Assembly: GCA_031282905.1 (NCBI GenBank)
Contig: JAITCV010000243.1
Location: forward strand, 1 to 9,832
Direction: 5' to 3'
Length of the DNA stretch: 9,832 nt
Origin: Azoarcus sp.
GTDB taxonomy: Bacteria > Pseudomonadota > Gammaproteobacteria > Burkholderiales > Rhodocyclaceae
Below the pieces are notes generated by a model. That model made no database searches. It was given only the letters and a program-made list of their open reading frames with translations, and had not been told where the DNA came from. Of the stretch, positions 1 through 6,434 are shown piece by piece (the first letter of the stretch is position 1; each line of letters opens with the position of its first letter). Both the position numbers and the translations under genes were made by a program.

Positions 1-761
1 ATGCCTGCCAATCCCCATTGCACATTGCGCCAGAAGATGCCGTATTCGGAAGAGCGCGCCTTGATGGCCGGGGCGCTTTTCGGGTCGAAAATCGCCAGGG
101 CATAGGCGATCGTCCCCAACGTGCGCATTCCCGAAGTTTCCTCGCCGTATTTGCCTTTTTCCTGTCTGCCAATTGCATTGAATATTGTACGCAGGATTCT
201 GGCAAGTTCCGGGTAGCGATGTGGAGGCGCTGTCAGCACCAGCAAAATGGCAATGTGCCGGTACATGTCTGGATAATAATTATTGGTAATGCTTGTGATC
301 GGGGGCATTTTTCGCCATTCGTCCAGAAGGTCGTCGACCGCGTCCGCGCCTGCCAAAGCTGCGTACATGCCCAAAATAGGTCTGTTCCAATAGCCTTCCT
401 CCTTGCCGTTCCAGCGGTCACGCGCGCAGACGCGCAAGGCGCACTGACGTAGGAAGGGGAGTGCCTCCGGGGGAAAATCGTCGGCAATCACGTACAGGGT
501 TTTCAGGTTGAACGGGAAAGGTTTGGCTGTTTCCGTGCGCTCTCCGGTATCGAAAAGCAGGCTGTCATCACCCCATTCGCAGTTTCGAAATGCGCTGATG
601 AACGCGCCCAGCGCCTCGATCCGGTTGTTGATTTCCCGATACCAGGCCGCATGCTCCGCAGGGTCTGCGGGAAAGGGAAGTTGTGCCACCTCGTCCTGCA
701 ATTGCCGCAGGCGTGATCGAAAGTTTCTTGAAGGGCATGGCTTTCTCCTGGTTTCCCGCAT
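1..761 (-). CDS. Hypothetical protein, C-terminus off the left edge, 5' end probably frameshifted
   Basis: On the minus strand an open frame runs from an ATG at 761 to the window edge (253 codons, no stop seen). The family is not recognised. The protein looks soluble and mostly helical, with many Trp, Tyr and acidic residues (for example WYREINNRIEALG near the N-terminus and FRNCEWGDDS after it) and no signal peptide or clear membrane segment. The ATG at 761 has no ribosome binding site and would add an odd Arg-rich leader (MRETRRKPCPSRN). A good site, AGGAGA at 744..749, lies five bases before another ATG at 738. That ATG opens MPFKKLS but is in a different frame, which stops after about 50 codons. 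The natural start is therefore probably 738, with a one-base indel between about 700 and 735. The gene is either a recent pseudogene or carries a sequencing error. The coding frame itself is well supported by composition; the function is unknown. Confidence 0.6.
   Translation of the reverse strand, partial: MRETRRKPCPSRNFRSRLRQLQDEVAQLPFPADPAEHAAWYREINNRIEALGAFISAFRNCEWGDDSLLFDTGERTETAKPFPFNLKTLYVIADDFPPEALPFLRQCALRVCARDRWNGKEEGYWNRPILGMYAALAGADAVDDLLDEWRKMPPITSITNNYYPDMYRHIAILLVLTAPPHRYPELARILRTIFNAIGRQEKGKYGEETSGMRTLGTIAYALAIFDPKSAPAIKARSSEYGIFWRNVQWGLAG
744..749 (-). promoter_or_regulatory. Ribosome binding site for the out-of-frame ATG at 738
   Basis: AGGAGA on the minus strand lies five bases before ATG 738. 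It is the best ribosome binding site in this region, yet it serves a start that is out of frame with the long reading frame. This is the main evidence that the left-edge gene is frameshifted. Confidence 0.55.
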
Positions 762-798
762 GAAATTCATTTTAAGGGCAATACTGTTTGGATATACA

Positions 799-827
799 TA
801 TATATTTGTAGCAAAAACCTGTCACAA
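799..827 (-). promoter_or_regulatory. Candidate sigma-70 promoter for the left-edge gene
   Basis: On the minus strand TTGTGA (822..827) is followed after 17 bases by TATATA (799..804), inside a clearly AT-rich patch in otherwise GC-rich DNA. Each hexamer matches four of six consensus bases. Transcription would begin near 792, giving a leader of about 50 bases before the ATG at 738. The spacing and local composition support the call; no experimental evidence is available. Confidence 0.4.
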
Positions 828-858
828 GGAACGGAGCAATGCGTCAATCTTACCCCCA

Positions 859-964
859 CCTCGTCATTGCGAGACGCGTAGCGCCGTGGCAATCCAGTGC
901 GCCCGCAAGGGCGCTGCGCGCCCTCTGGAAAAGCCACGGGCCTTCGGCCCTCGCAATGACGAGG
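859..964. repeat. Palindromic MITE/REP-like element with nested hairpins
   Basis: A perfect 15-base terminal inverted repeat, CCTCGTCATTGCGAG at 859..873 and its complement at 950..964, encloses about 76 bases. These hold further pairing: CCGTGGC (884..890) with GCCACGG (933..939), hairpin GCGCCC-GCAA-GGGCGC at 899..914, and hairpin GGGCC-TTC-GGCCC at 938..950. The whole element can fold on itself in either strand. The CGTCATTGCGAG ... GCAATCC motif is familiar from dispersed palindromic repeats in many bacterial genomes. It encodes no protein, so if mobile it would move in trans. Its right end abuts the nifL relic, suggesting that it inserted there or served as a recombination point. Confidence 0.75.
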
Positions 965-972
965 CGGTGGTG

Positions 973-1300
973 TGGTCGGCCATTCCCCTGGTCACGGAAG
1001 ACGAGGGCTGCGTCAAGGTGAAGCGCCATCATTATCTGCTCCTGGTCATCGACGACATCAGCGCCCTGCGCCAGGAACAGGAACGGACGCGCCTCTTCGC
1101 CCTGCGCGCTGCTGGCGGAGGAAGAACACGCCGAAGTGCTGCGCGAGAGTCTTTCCGCCGCGCTCTACCGGCTCGAAGGGCCGCTGAACGTCATGCGTTC
1201 CGCCATCGGCATGCTGAAGCACCGCGAACCTGCCATGTCCGGGGCGCTGTCCACCGCGCTGGCGGAAGGTCACGCCCGTCTGGAGGAATTGCGTCAACAG
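973..1300 (+). pseudogene. nifL: nifL relic (internal fragment, frameshifted)
   Basis: Two plus-strand frames join into one NifL-like segment of about 110 residues. The first (973 to about 1111) reads SAIPLVTEDEGC, then YLLLVIDDISALRQEQERTR and LFALRA, the end of a PAS-type domain and the following linker. The second (about 1112 to 1300) continues AEEEHAEVLRESLSAALYRL, EGPLNVMRSAIGML and ALAEGHARLEELRQ, resembling the conserved helical region before the ATPase-like domain. The frame change near 1109..1115 fits loss of two bases in a GC run. Intact NifL is around 500 residues; here the N-terminal PAS domains and the C-terminal GHKL domain are missing. NifL is the redox- and nitrogen-responsive anti-activator of NifA, so this copy must be non-functional. 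The assignment comes from remembered family sequence and was not searched. A generic PAS sensor kinase is the alternative. Confidence 0.65.
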
Positions 1301-1505
1301 CGAGGCGCGCAGCGACGTTCGATTCCCGGAACGCAGAGGTATGCCTCCTTGTATCTACCGTCTGCGTTTCGGGTAGTCGAACTGAGATGAAGCGCCTTGC
1401 AGAACAAGGTGATAGCTACCTCCTGCGCTGGTACTCCGACAACATCGGCAAAATCTTCCCTAGCCGTAATATTGGACGGTTGCAAGAGTGTTTATAGACA
1501 AATCC
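1301..1505. other. Intergenic stretch after the nifL relic, no convincing gene
   Basis: About 200 bases between the nifL relic and the binding-protein stop codon. A possible continuation of the relic in a third frame (NSEARSDV, around 1296..1320) is too short to rely on. A 36-codon plus-strand frame at 1387..1497 has no ribosome binding site and no recognised similarity. I see no clear terminator for the binding-protein gene that ends here. Confidence 0.4.
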
Positions 1506-2480
1506 TTACTGTGATGGCGTCTGCGTATCCGTCGCCATGAGCGTTTGATCGCCGCCCGCGTCGGTTGGCCGGGCGAAAGCCTGTTGCAGCTCCGCGCTCA
1601 TCGGCAGGTTGAGGGCAATGCCGTTGGGTGGAATCGGATTCATGAACCAATGAGCATAGAGCCGCGCCGCCTCGCCCGAGGCGATCAACTCTTTCAGCGC
1701 CGCATCCACGAGCGCCTTGAGCCGCCCATCGCCTTTCCGCATCATGACTGCGTAATGCTCGGAAGAAAGCGAGGGGCCGACGATCTGGTAAGCACCGTGG
1801 GTGTCGCTTGAACTGGCGATCAATCCGGCGAGCAGGATATCGTCGGTCACATAAGCCTGCGCGCGTCCGCTGCGCACGATCAGGAAGGAATCCGAATGAG
1901 TTTTTCCGTACAGGACCTTGATGTGCAGGGCATCGAGGTCGACCTTCTCGCGGAGAATTTTTTCGGCGGTCGTGCCCTTGGTGACGACGACGGTCTTGCC
2001 TGCCAGATCGCTGAAATCGTTGATGCCATGATCCTTGCGGGTCAGCATGCGGATGTTGGAGACGAAATAGGTGATGGAAAAATTCGCATCCTTCCTGCGC
2101 TCGTGGTTATTGGTGGTCGAGCCGCAATCCAGATCGACCATGCCGTCCCGCAACGCGGGCATGCGGTTTTCGGCGTTGACGGGATAGTAAATGGTGGCCA
2201 GTCCGGGCAAATCGTACTTTGCCTTGATCGTTTCGACCACACGATCGCATAAATCTTTGGCATAACCCGCCGGACTCTGGCCGGAATCGAGGTAAGAAAA
2301 TGGGATATTGGCGAGACGGTAGCTGATGGTGATCTTGCCGGTCTGGCGGATTTTTTCCAGCGTATCCGTCCATGTCGGTGTTGTCTGGGGCGCGTTCTGG
2401 GCGCGCGGCGTGGCGGCGGGGAGTGTCAGGATGGCCGCGCACAGGCAGGAGAAGAAAAGGGCGTTGACTCGGGGCGACAT
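1506..2480 (-). CDS. gltI: Periplasmic glutamate/aspartate-type ABC transporter substrate-binding protein
   Basis: This 324-residue protein is a family 3 extracellular solute-binding protein of the GltI type, which captures acidic amino acids in the periplasm for an ABC permease. A signal peptide covers residues 1-27 (hydrophobic core ALFFSCLCAAILTL, cleavage after TPRA). The mature N-terminus reads TLEKIRQTGKITISYR. Family hallmarks follow: DCGSTTNNHERRKDANFS at about 118-135, DLAGKTVVVTKGTTAEKIL at 158-176, DSFLIVRSGRAQAYVTDD at 197-214, and WFMNPIPPNGIALNLPMS near the C-terminus. Length fits the family. ATG 2480 is chosen because GGAGG (2488..2492) lies seven bases upstream and the signal peptide begins there; an in-frame ATG at 2558 would add 26 charged residues. 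No permease or ATPase gene is in the window, so its partners lie elsewhere or it acts as an orphan. The precise ligand is inferred. Confidence 0.88.
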   Translation of the reverse strand: MSPRVNALFFSCLCAAILTLPAATPRAQNAPQTTPTWTDTLEKIRQTGKITISYRLANIPFSYLDSGQSPAGYAKDLCDRVVETIKAKYDLPGLATIYYPVNAENRMPALRDGMVDLDCGSTTNNHERRKDANFSITYFVSNIRMLTRKDHGINDFSDLAGKTVVVTKGTTAEKILREKVDLDALHIKVLYGKTHSDSFLIVRSGRAQAYVTDDILLAGLIASSSDTHGAYQIVGPSLSSEHYAVMMRKGDGRLKALVDAALKELIASGEAARLYAHWFMNPIPPNGIALNLPMSAELQQAFARPTDAGGDQTLMATDTQTPSQ

Positions 2481-2487
2481 GTTTGAA

Positions 2488-2492
2488 CCTCC
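2488..2492 (-). promoter_or_regulatory. Ribosome binding site deciding the gltI-type start
   Basis: GGAGG on the minus strand lies seven bases before ATG 2480. It selects that start over the upstream in-frame ATG at 2558 and places a proper signal peptide at the N-terminus. Confidence 0.7.
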
Positions 2493-2607
2493 AATAGTCA
2501 TCGGGGACGGCATCCGCCGCCGGCAACCGCGTTTCAGCCACGCGGCGATCCTGCACATCCGCGCCGCCAGCCAATGACGGCCACGAATGGTGAAGCCCAG
2601 TCGGCGT

Positions 2608-2628
2608 GAAACACTAATCCTGTGTTTC
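2608..2628. repeat. Short inverted repeat spanning the tolC stop codon
   Basis: GAAACAC (2608..2614) pairs perfectly with GTGTTTC (2622..2628) across a seven-base loop holding the end of the tolC-like gene. There is no T-run after it on the minus strand, so it is not a standard intrinsic terminator. It could slow transcription or protect the 3' end of the upstream message, or be chance. Confidence 0.3.
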
Positions 2629-3957
2629 GTCCGCCGCCTGTTCCAGCAGCGCGTTGATCGCGCTCAAATCCTCCATGCCCAGCGCCCCGGTGACGGCCCT
2701 GAGACGCAGTTGGGCAAGCAGTGTGTCATAACGCGCGCGGGCGAGTCTTTGCTGGGTATCGGCAAGCTGGCTTTGAGCGTTCAATACATCGATATTGATC
2801 CGTACCCCGACTTCATAGCCGAGGCGGTTGGCCTCCAAGGCGGAATCCGATGACAAACGGGCCGCTTCCAGCGCCTTCACCTGGGCGATGCCGTTGCTGA
2901 CCCCGAGATACGCTTCCCGCGCGGCGAGCGCCGCGCCGCGCCGCGCTTCTTCGAGTTCGGCTTCGGATTTCTGGTGCAGCGCCAGCGCTTCCCGCGCGGC
3001 GGACGATACCGCGCCGCCCTGGTAAAGCGGCACATTGAGTTCCAGCCCCACCACGCCGCTGGCGTTTCTGTCGACCGAAGTCGACGGCCGGTGGTTGTGG
3101 CCATAGCTCGCCACCAGATCGAGCGTGGGCAGATGGCCGGACTGCGCGTGATCGAGCGCGCGCGCGGCCAGTTCGCGGTTGAGTTCCGCTGTCCTCACCG
3201 CGAAATCGCCTTCGATCGCCGCCGCCACCCAGGAATCGATATCGCCCGGGCGGGGCGCTTGCAGTTCCACCCCGGCGCGCAATCCGGCAAGCGGGGCGGG
3301 CGAATGACCGATCAGGCGGGCGAGCGCCTCGCGCGCCATGTCCATCGAGTTGCGCGCCGCGATCTCCTGCGCCGACGCCAGGTCAAAACGGGATTGCGCC
3401 TCGTAGACATCGGTGATCGTTACCGTGCCGACATCGAAACTGGTGCGCGCCAGCACCAGTTGCCCGGCTGCGGCCTCGCGGAGTTGGATGATGGCATCGA
3501 GCGCATCGCGAGCGTTGAGCACATTGAAATAGCTCTCGGCCGTGCGCAGGATCAGTGCCTGGGTCGCCTCGCCAAACACGTTGGTGGCAAGTTCGGTCTG
3601 TAGCGCGCCAACTTCGGCCTGGATCCAGTTCTGGCGACGCAATAACGGCTGGGTAATCTGTATTGCATAGGCATTGCTGCCGTAGCGCGTCGCGGACGTG
3701 GCGCCCGCGGCGCGCGTTTCGACATCGTTCCAACGGGTATGGGCGGTCAGCGCCACCGTGGGCAGCAGGGCGCTTCTGCCCTGTATCGTTTTTTCCTGTC
3801 CGGCTTCGAACTGCGCGCGCGCCGCCGCATGACGGGCATCGGAAGCCAGCGCGTCCCGGTAAATATCGAGCAGGTCGGCCGCCGACGCCGCGCCCGCCAG
3901 CGTGAAGGCGAGGATTGCCGCGAACAGGCGTTTTCCGCGTTGGGCTGCCCGTGTCAT
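2614..3957 (-). CDS. tolC: TolC-family outer membrane efflux protein
   Basis: At 447 residues this matches TolC-type outer membrane factors, which form the trimeric exit duct of tripartite efflux pumps and type I secretion systems. A signal peptide spans residues 1-26 (core LFAAILAFTLAGAASA, cleavage after ASA). The mature protein starts ADLLDIYRDALASDARHAAA, the usual TolC opening. The two structural repeats are visible: one with ALLPTVALTA, ITQPLLRRQNW and AESYFNVLNARDALD, a second with GHLPTLDLVASYG, LELNVPLYQGGAVSS and YEVGVRINIDVLNAQSQL. Long Ala-rich heptad-like helices lie between them. ATG 3957 sits one base after the TGA of the upstream methyltransferase gene, so translation is probably coupled. 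No membrane-fusion protein or inner-membrane pump is in the window, so it may serve several pumps. Confidence 0.92.
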   Translation of the reverse strand: MTRAAQRGKRLFAAILAFTLAGAASAADLLDIYRDALASDARHAAARAQFEAGQEKTIQGRSALLPTVALTAHTRWNDVETRAAGATSATRYGSNAYAIQITQPLLRRQNWIQAEVGALQTELATNVFGEATQALILRTAESYFNVLNARDALDAIIQLREAAAGQLVLARTSFDVGTVTITDVYEAQSRFDLASAQEIAARNSMDMAREALARLIGHSPAPLAGLRAGVELQAPRPGDIDSWVAAAIEGDFAVRTAELNRELAARALDHAQSGHLPTLDLVASYGHNHRPSTSVDRNASGVVGLELNVPLYQGGAVSSAAREALALHQKSEAELEEARRGAALAAREAYLGVSNGIAQVKALEAARLSSDSALEANRLGYEVGVRINIDVLNAQSQLADTQQRLARARYDTLLAQLRLRAVTGALGMEDLSAINALLEQAADETQD

Positions 3958-3958
3958 G

Positions 3959-4612
3959 TCAGAACCTGAAACCGTTCAAGCGGGGGGCATTTTCCAGCAT
4001 CGGCACCACGGTCTCGAACAGGTCGGTGGCATGGAAATTTTCCTCGTCCGCATGGATCACCAGTCGGCCTTTCATCACCGGCGCTTCGCCGACGAAAGCG
4101 AACAGCCGTCCGCCCGAACGCAACTGTTCGAGCAAGACCCTGGGCAATTCGGGCAAACCGCCCGAGACCACGATCACATCGTAAGGCGCGCGCGCGCTCC
4201 AGCCATGCGTGCCATCGCCTTCTTCCACGACGACGTTCTTCACCTTGTTGCGGATGAAATTGTTCTGCGCGAACTTGGCCAGTGCGGGCTTGATCTCGAT
4301 CGTGCGCACCCAGTCGGCGCCCGCCGCGAGCAAGGCGGCAAAATAACCGCTCCCCGTGCCGACTTCCAGCACCGAGTCGCCGGGCTTGAGCGCGAGCGCC
4401 TGCAGGACACGTCCTTCGATCACCGGCTTGAGCATGATCTGCCCGCATGGCAGGGGCACCTCGATATCGGCGAACGCCAGCGTCCGCACCGGATTGGGTA
4501 CGTAATCCTCGCGCTTGACCGCCATCAGCAACTTGCGCACTTCCTCATCCACCACATCCCAGGGGCGAATCTGTTGCTCGACCATGTTGAAACGCGCGTG
4601 TTCAAAGTTCAT
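3959..4612 (-). CDS. PCMT-family methyltransferase (protein-L-isoaspartate O-methyltransferase-like)
   Basis: A 217-residue, SAM-dependent Rossmann-fold protein of the isoaspartate methyltransferase family. It carries the SAM-binding motif VLEVGTGSGY at 81-90 and, at 132-147, GDGTHGWSARAPYDVI, which fits the PCMT family signature. The N-terminus (ARFNMVEQQIRPWDVVDEEV) also resembles the family. However, the segment holding the active-site Ser/Thr in true enzymes (normally like GQTISxPxM) reads GQIMLKPVIEG at 57-67, with no Ser or Thr there. Repair of isoaspartyl residues is therefore doubtful; another methyl acceptor is possible. ATG 4612 has GGAG at 4619..4622 six bases upstream. The gene ends one base before tolC, so the two form an operon. 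This pairing is familiar in betaproteobacteria, but its functional meaning is not shown by the sequence. Confidence 0.85.
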   Translation of the reverse strand: MNFEHARFNMVEQQIRPWDVVDEEVRKLLMAVKREDYVPNPVRTLAFADIEVPLPCGQIMLKPVIEGRVLQALALKPGDSVLEVGTGSGYFAALLAAGADWVRTIEIKPALAKFAQNNFIRNKVKNVVVEEGDGTHGWSARAPYDVIVVSGGLPELPRVLLEQLRSGGRLFAFVGEAPVMKGRLVIHADEENFHATDLFETVVPMLENAPRLNGFRF

Positions 4613-4656
4613 TGGCTACTCCAGGCAAAAAGGGCTTGCGATAAAACCGGAGCATT

Positions 4657-4918
4657 CTAAGCGCATCGGCGTTGCCGCGGAACTGGATTTTGCCCCTTGT
4701 ACGGAAGTTTCTCGTTATAGGCGGCAAACTGCTGCCCGCTCGAAAAAATGTCCCTGTCCAGCAGAGCAGACTCGCCATCGGCTTCGTAGCGCACACATCT
4801 CCCAGCAACGGCGCCGTTTCTTCCTGGCTCAACAAACGCCCCTGATTCCAGTCTTCGTCTTCATTCGATTATTCAAAACACATTTCCTCGCCTCTTCCTG
4901 CACGACCGTCCGTTCCAT
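4657..4918 (-). pseudogene. Broken small gene of unknown function upstream of the methyltransferase
   Basis: A strong ribosome binding site, AGGAGG at 4924..4929, stands five bases before ATG 4918 on the minus strand. The first frame reads MERTVVQEEARKCVLNNRMK and stops after about 30 codons. A second frame then has protein-like content, EDEDWNQGRLLSQEETAPLLG, and a third continues RCVRYEADGESALLDRD, IFSSGQQFAAYNEKLPYKGQ and NPVPRQRRCA to a TAG at 4657..4659. Joining the three with two small indels gives a plausible soluble protein of about 85-90 residues. The segment ETAPLLG-RCVRYEADGE resembles small proteins with a Gly-Glu-x-Ala-Pro-x-x-Gly-x-Tyr start, but I cannot name the family. It lies 44 bases before the methyltransferase gene on the same strand and may once have led that operon. 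Confidence 0.45.
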
Positions 4919-4923
4919 CATTT

Positions 4924-4929
4924 CCTCCT
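4924..4929 (-). promoter_or_regulatory. Strong ribosome binding site of the broken small gene
   Basis: AGGAGG on the minus strand lies five bases before ATG 4918, and two bases before the adjacent ATG 4921. Such a good site in front of a frame that closes after about 30 codons argues for a recently broken gene rather than random sequence. Confidence 0.5.
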
Positions 4930-5014
4930 GATGAGGTGATCATGATGATCGGACAACTATCGCACTACGAAAGTGGACAGATACAACGCTCACCACAGGC
5001 CGCACCGCTGGTGT

Positions 5015-5043
5015 TTGCCCTATCCGCTCGTCGCATGTATGGT
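5015..5043 (+). promoter_or_regulatory. Weak candidate promoter for the patatin gene
   Basis: TTGCCC (5015..5020) and TATGGT (5038..5043) are 17 bases apart and end 34 bases before the patatin ATG. Each hexamer matches four of six consensus positions. This is the best pair I find in the divergent region 4930..5077, but such matches are common by chance. Confidence 0.2.
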
Positions 5044-5077
5044 CACGTTCGCGGTATCCACATTACGGAGAGCGACC

Positions 5078-6106
5078 ATGGCTTATCATTTCAGAAATCT
5101 CATTTTCGAGGGCGGCGGCGTCAAGGGTATTGCCTACCTCGGCGCGCTGGAAGTATTGGGGAAAAAGGACATCCTGCCCGCGATCACGCGCATTGGCGGC
5201 ACGTCGGCGGGGGCGATCACCGCCGCGCTGACGGGTTTGAACTTTTCTGCCGAAGAAATAAAGAATATCCTCTGGGAAATGGATTTCAAGCGTTTCCTGG
5301 ACGATTCATCGGGGTTCATCCGCGATATCGACCGCCTGTGCACGGAGTACGGCTGGTACAAAGGTGATGTTTTCCGCAATTGGATCGGCAAACTCATCCA
5401 GCAAAAGACCGGCAACAGTGAATCGACTTTCGCCGATATTGAAGCATCGAAAGTAAAAAACGACTTCCGCTCGTTGTATTTCATGGGGACGAATATCTCG
5501 ACTGGATTTTCGGAAGTTTTCTCCGCCGAGCACACCCCCAGGATGTGCGTGGCCGACGCGGTGCGCATTTCCATGTCCATCCCCTTTTTCTTTGCCGCGC
5601 CCCGTGGTTATCGCGGTGATGTCTATACGGACGGCGGGGTGACGGACAATTACCCGATCAAGCTATTCGACCGCCAGCAATATCTGACGGCGGCGAATTT
5701 CCTGGAACCGGACTATTACAAAAAAATCAATCAGGAATCCGCTCGCGCAGCGAATGACCGCCCAATCGTCAAGCATGTTTATAACAAGGAAAGTCTTGGT
5801 TTCCGCCTCGATAACAAAGCGGAGATCAGCCTTTTCCGCGATCAAGCCGAGCCGCCGAAACGGAAGATAAACGATTTGTTCGATTTTTCGATCGCCCTGA
5901 TCGCAACCCTATACGGTTTGCAGGACAACAACCATTTGCATGACGACGATTGGCAGCGCACGATCTATATCGACACGCTCGACGTCGGCTCTCTCGATTT
6001 CTCGCTCTCCGAGGCTCGGAAGCAGGCTTTGTTCGATAGCGGCAAACAAGGGGCGGAAACCTATTTTGCGTGGTACGACAACGAGGAACCGAAAGTCAAC
6101 AAATAG
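5078..6106 (+). CDS. Patatin-like phospholipase
   Basis: A 342-residue protein of the patatin family, serine lipid acyl hydrolases with a Ser-Asp dyad. All hallmarks are present: the Gly-rich oxyanion loop EGGGVKGIAYLGAL at 11-24, nucleophile elbow GGTSAG at 40-45 with Ser43, the conserved region VADAVRISMSIPFFF at 158-172, and catalytic Asp185 in YTDGGVTDNYPI. The C-terminal 140 residues (about 200-342) are specific to this subgroup and contain no second domain I can name. There is no signal peptide or membrane helix, so it is made in the cytoplasm; an injected effector or a lipid-turnover enzyme are both possible. ATG 5078 is preferred because GGAG (5067..5070) lies seven bases upstream and the protein then opens with the canonical patatin strand; an in-frame GTG at 4973 would add 35 unlike residues. 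No secretion or CD-NTase gene is adjacent to define its role. Confidence 0.88.
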   Translation: MAYHFRNLIFEGGGVKGIAYLGALEVLGKKDILPAITRIGGTSAGAITAALTGLNFSAEEIKNILWEMDFKRFLDDSSGFIRDIDRLCTEYGWYKGDVFRNWIGKLIQQKTGNSESTFADIEASKVKNDFRSLYFMGTNISTGFSEVFSAEHTPRMCVADAVRISMSIPFFFAAPRGYRGDVYTDGGVTDNYPIKLFDRQQYLTAANFLEPDYYKKINQESARAANDRPIVKHVYNKESLGFRLDNKAEISLFRDQAEPPKRKINDLFDFSIALIATLYGLQDNNHLHDDDWQRTIYIDTLDVGSLDFSLSEARKQALFDSGKQGAETYFAWYDNEEPKVNK

Positions 6107-6312
6107 CGCGGCGCGCATGATACTGGAAAAATACTGGAAAGGCGGCGGCCCCACGCAATGACGGTCTCTCAAACGTTTCGGGTGATTGTGTCGATTGAAT
6201 CGCCGGGTGGATTCCACGCCGACCGCGTTCATTATAATGACAAAATTATGTGCTGATTACATATCCTCAGACCATGGCAAACCAGGGGAGGCAAAATATA
6301 TCTTGAACGAGC

Positions 6313-6365
6313 GGCGGCAAAGCCGCCAGGCGAGGCTGGTAACGGCCCGCGATGGGCCGCGGGCC
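6313..6365. repeat. Pair of GC-rich hairpins, possible REP-like element
   Basis: GGCGGC-AAA-GCCGCC at 6313..6327 is followed by GGCCCGCG (6344..6351) pairing with CGCGGGCC (6358..6365) across a six-base loop. No T-run follows on either strand, so neither is a classical terminator. Two strong hairpins 16 bases apart between genes suit a REP-type element or an mRNA-stabilising structure. Confidence 0.45.
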
Positions 6366-6404
6366 ATTTGGCTGTGTGGCGGTCGCTGAATCCTTGTTTT
6401 CTTC

Positions 6405-6434
6405 TTGACATACCCTCGCTGCAAACGCTACTTT
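6405..6434 (+). promoter_or_regulatory. Candidate sigma-70 promoter for the SUMF1-like lipoprotein gene
   Basis: A perfect TTGACA (6405..6410) is followed after 18 bases by TACTTT (6429..6434), four of six matches to the -10 consensus. The start point would be near 6441, leaving a leader of about 160 bases before ATG 6602. A pyrimidine-rich run precedes the -35 box. Confidence 0.35.

Noticed and set aside
508..1497. Long plus-strand open frame of 329 codons
   Set aside because: It runs antisense through the left-edge gene, through the palindromic element, then through half of the nifL relic and unrelated sequence. No single protein character and no suitable start support it.
1387..1497. 36-codon frame beginning MKRLAEQGDSYLLRWYSDN
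   Set aside because: It looks mildly protein-like but has no ribosome binding site and no recognised family; it may be a fragment, but I cannot support it.
3902..4660. Plus-strand open frame of 252 codons over the methyltransferase gene
   Set aside because: It is a high-GC shadow of the well-supported minus-strand methyltransferase, rich in His, Arg and Gln, with no motifs.
5078..6106. CBASS-type patatin effector (CapV-like)
   Set aside because: No CD-NTase or other defence gene is adjacent, so a signalling-activated defence role is unsupported.
6215..6245. TATAAT at 6233..6238 as a promoter
   Set aside because: The hexamer is perfect, but no -35 box lies at a proper distance and no gene begins soon after it.
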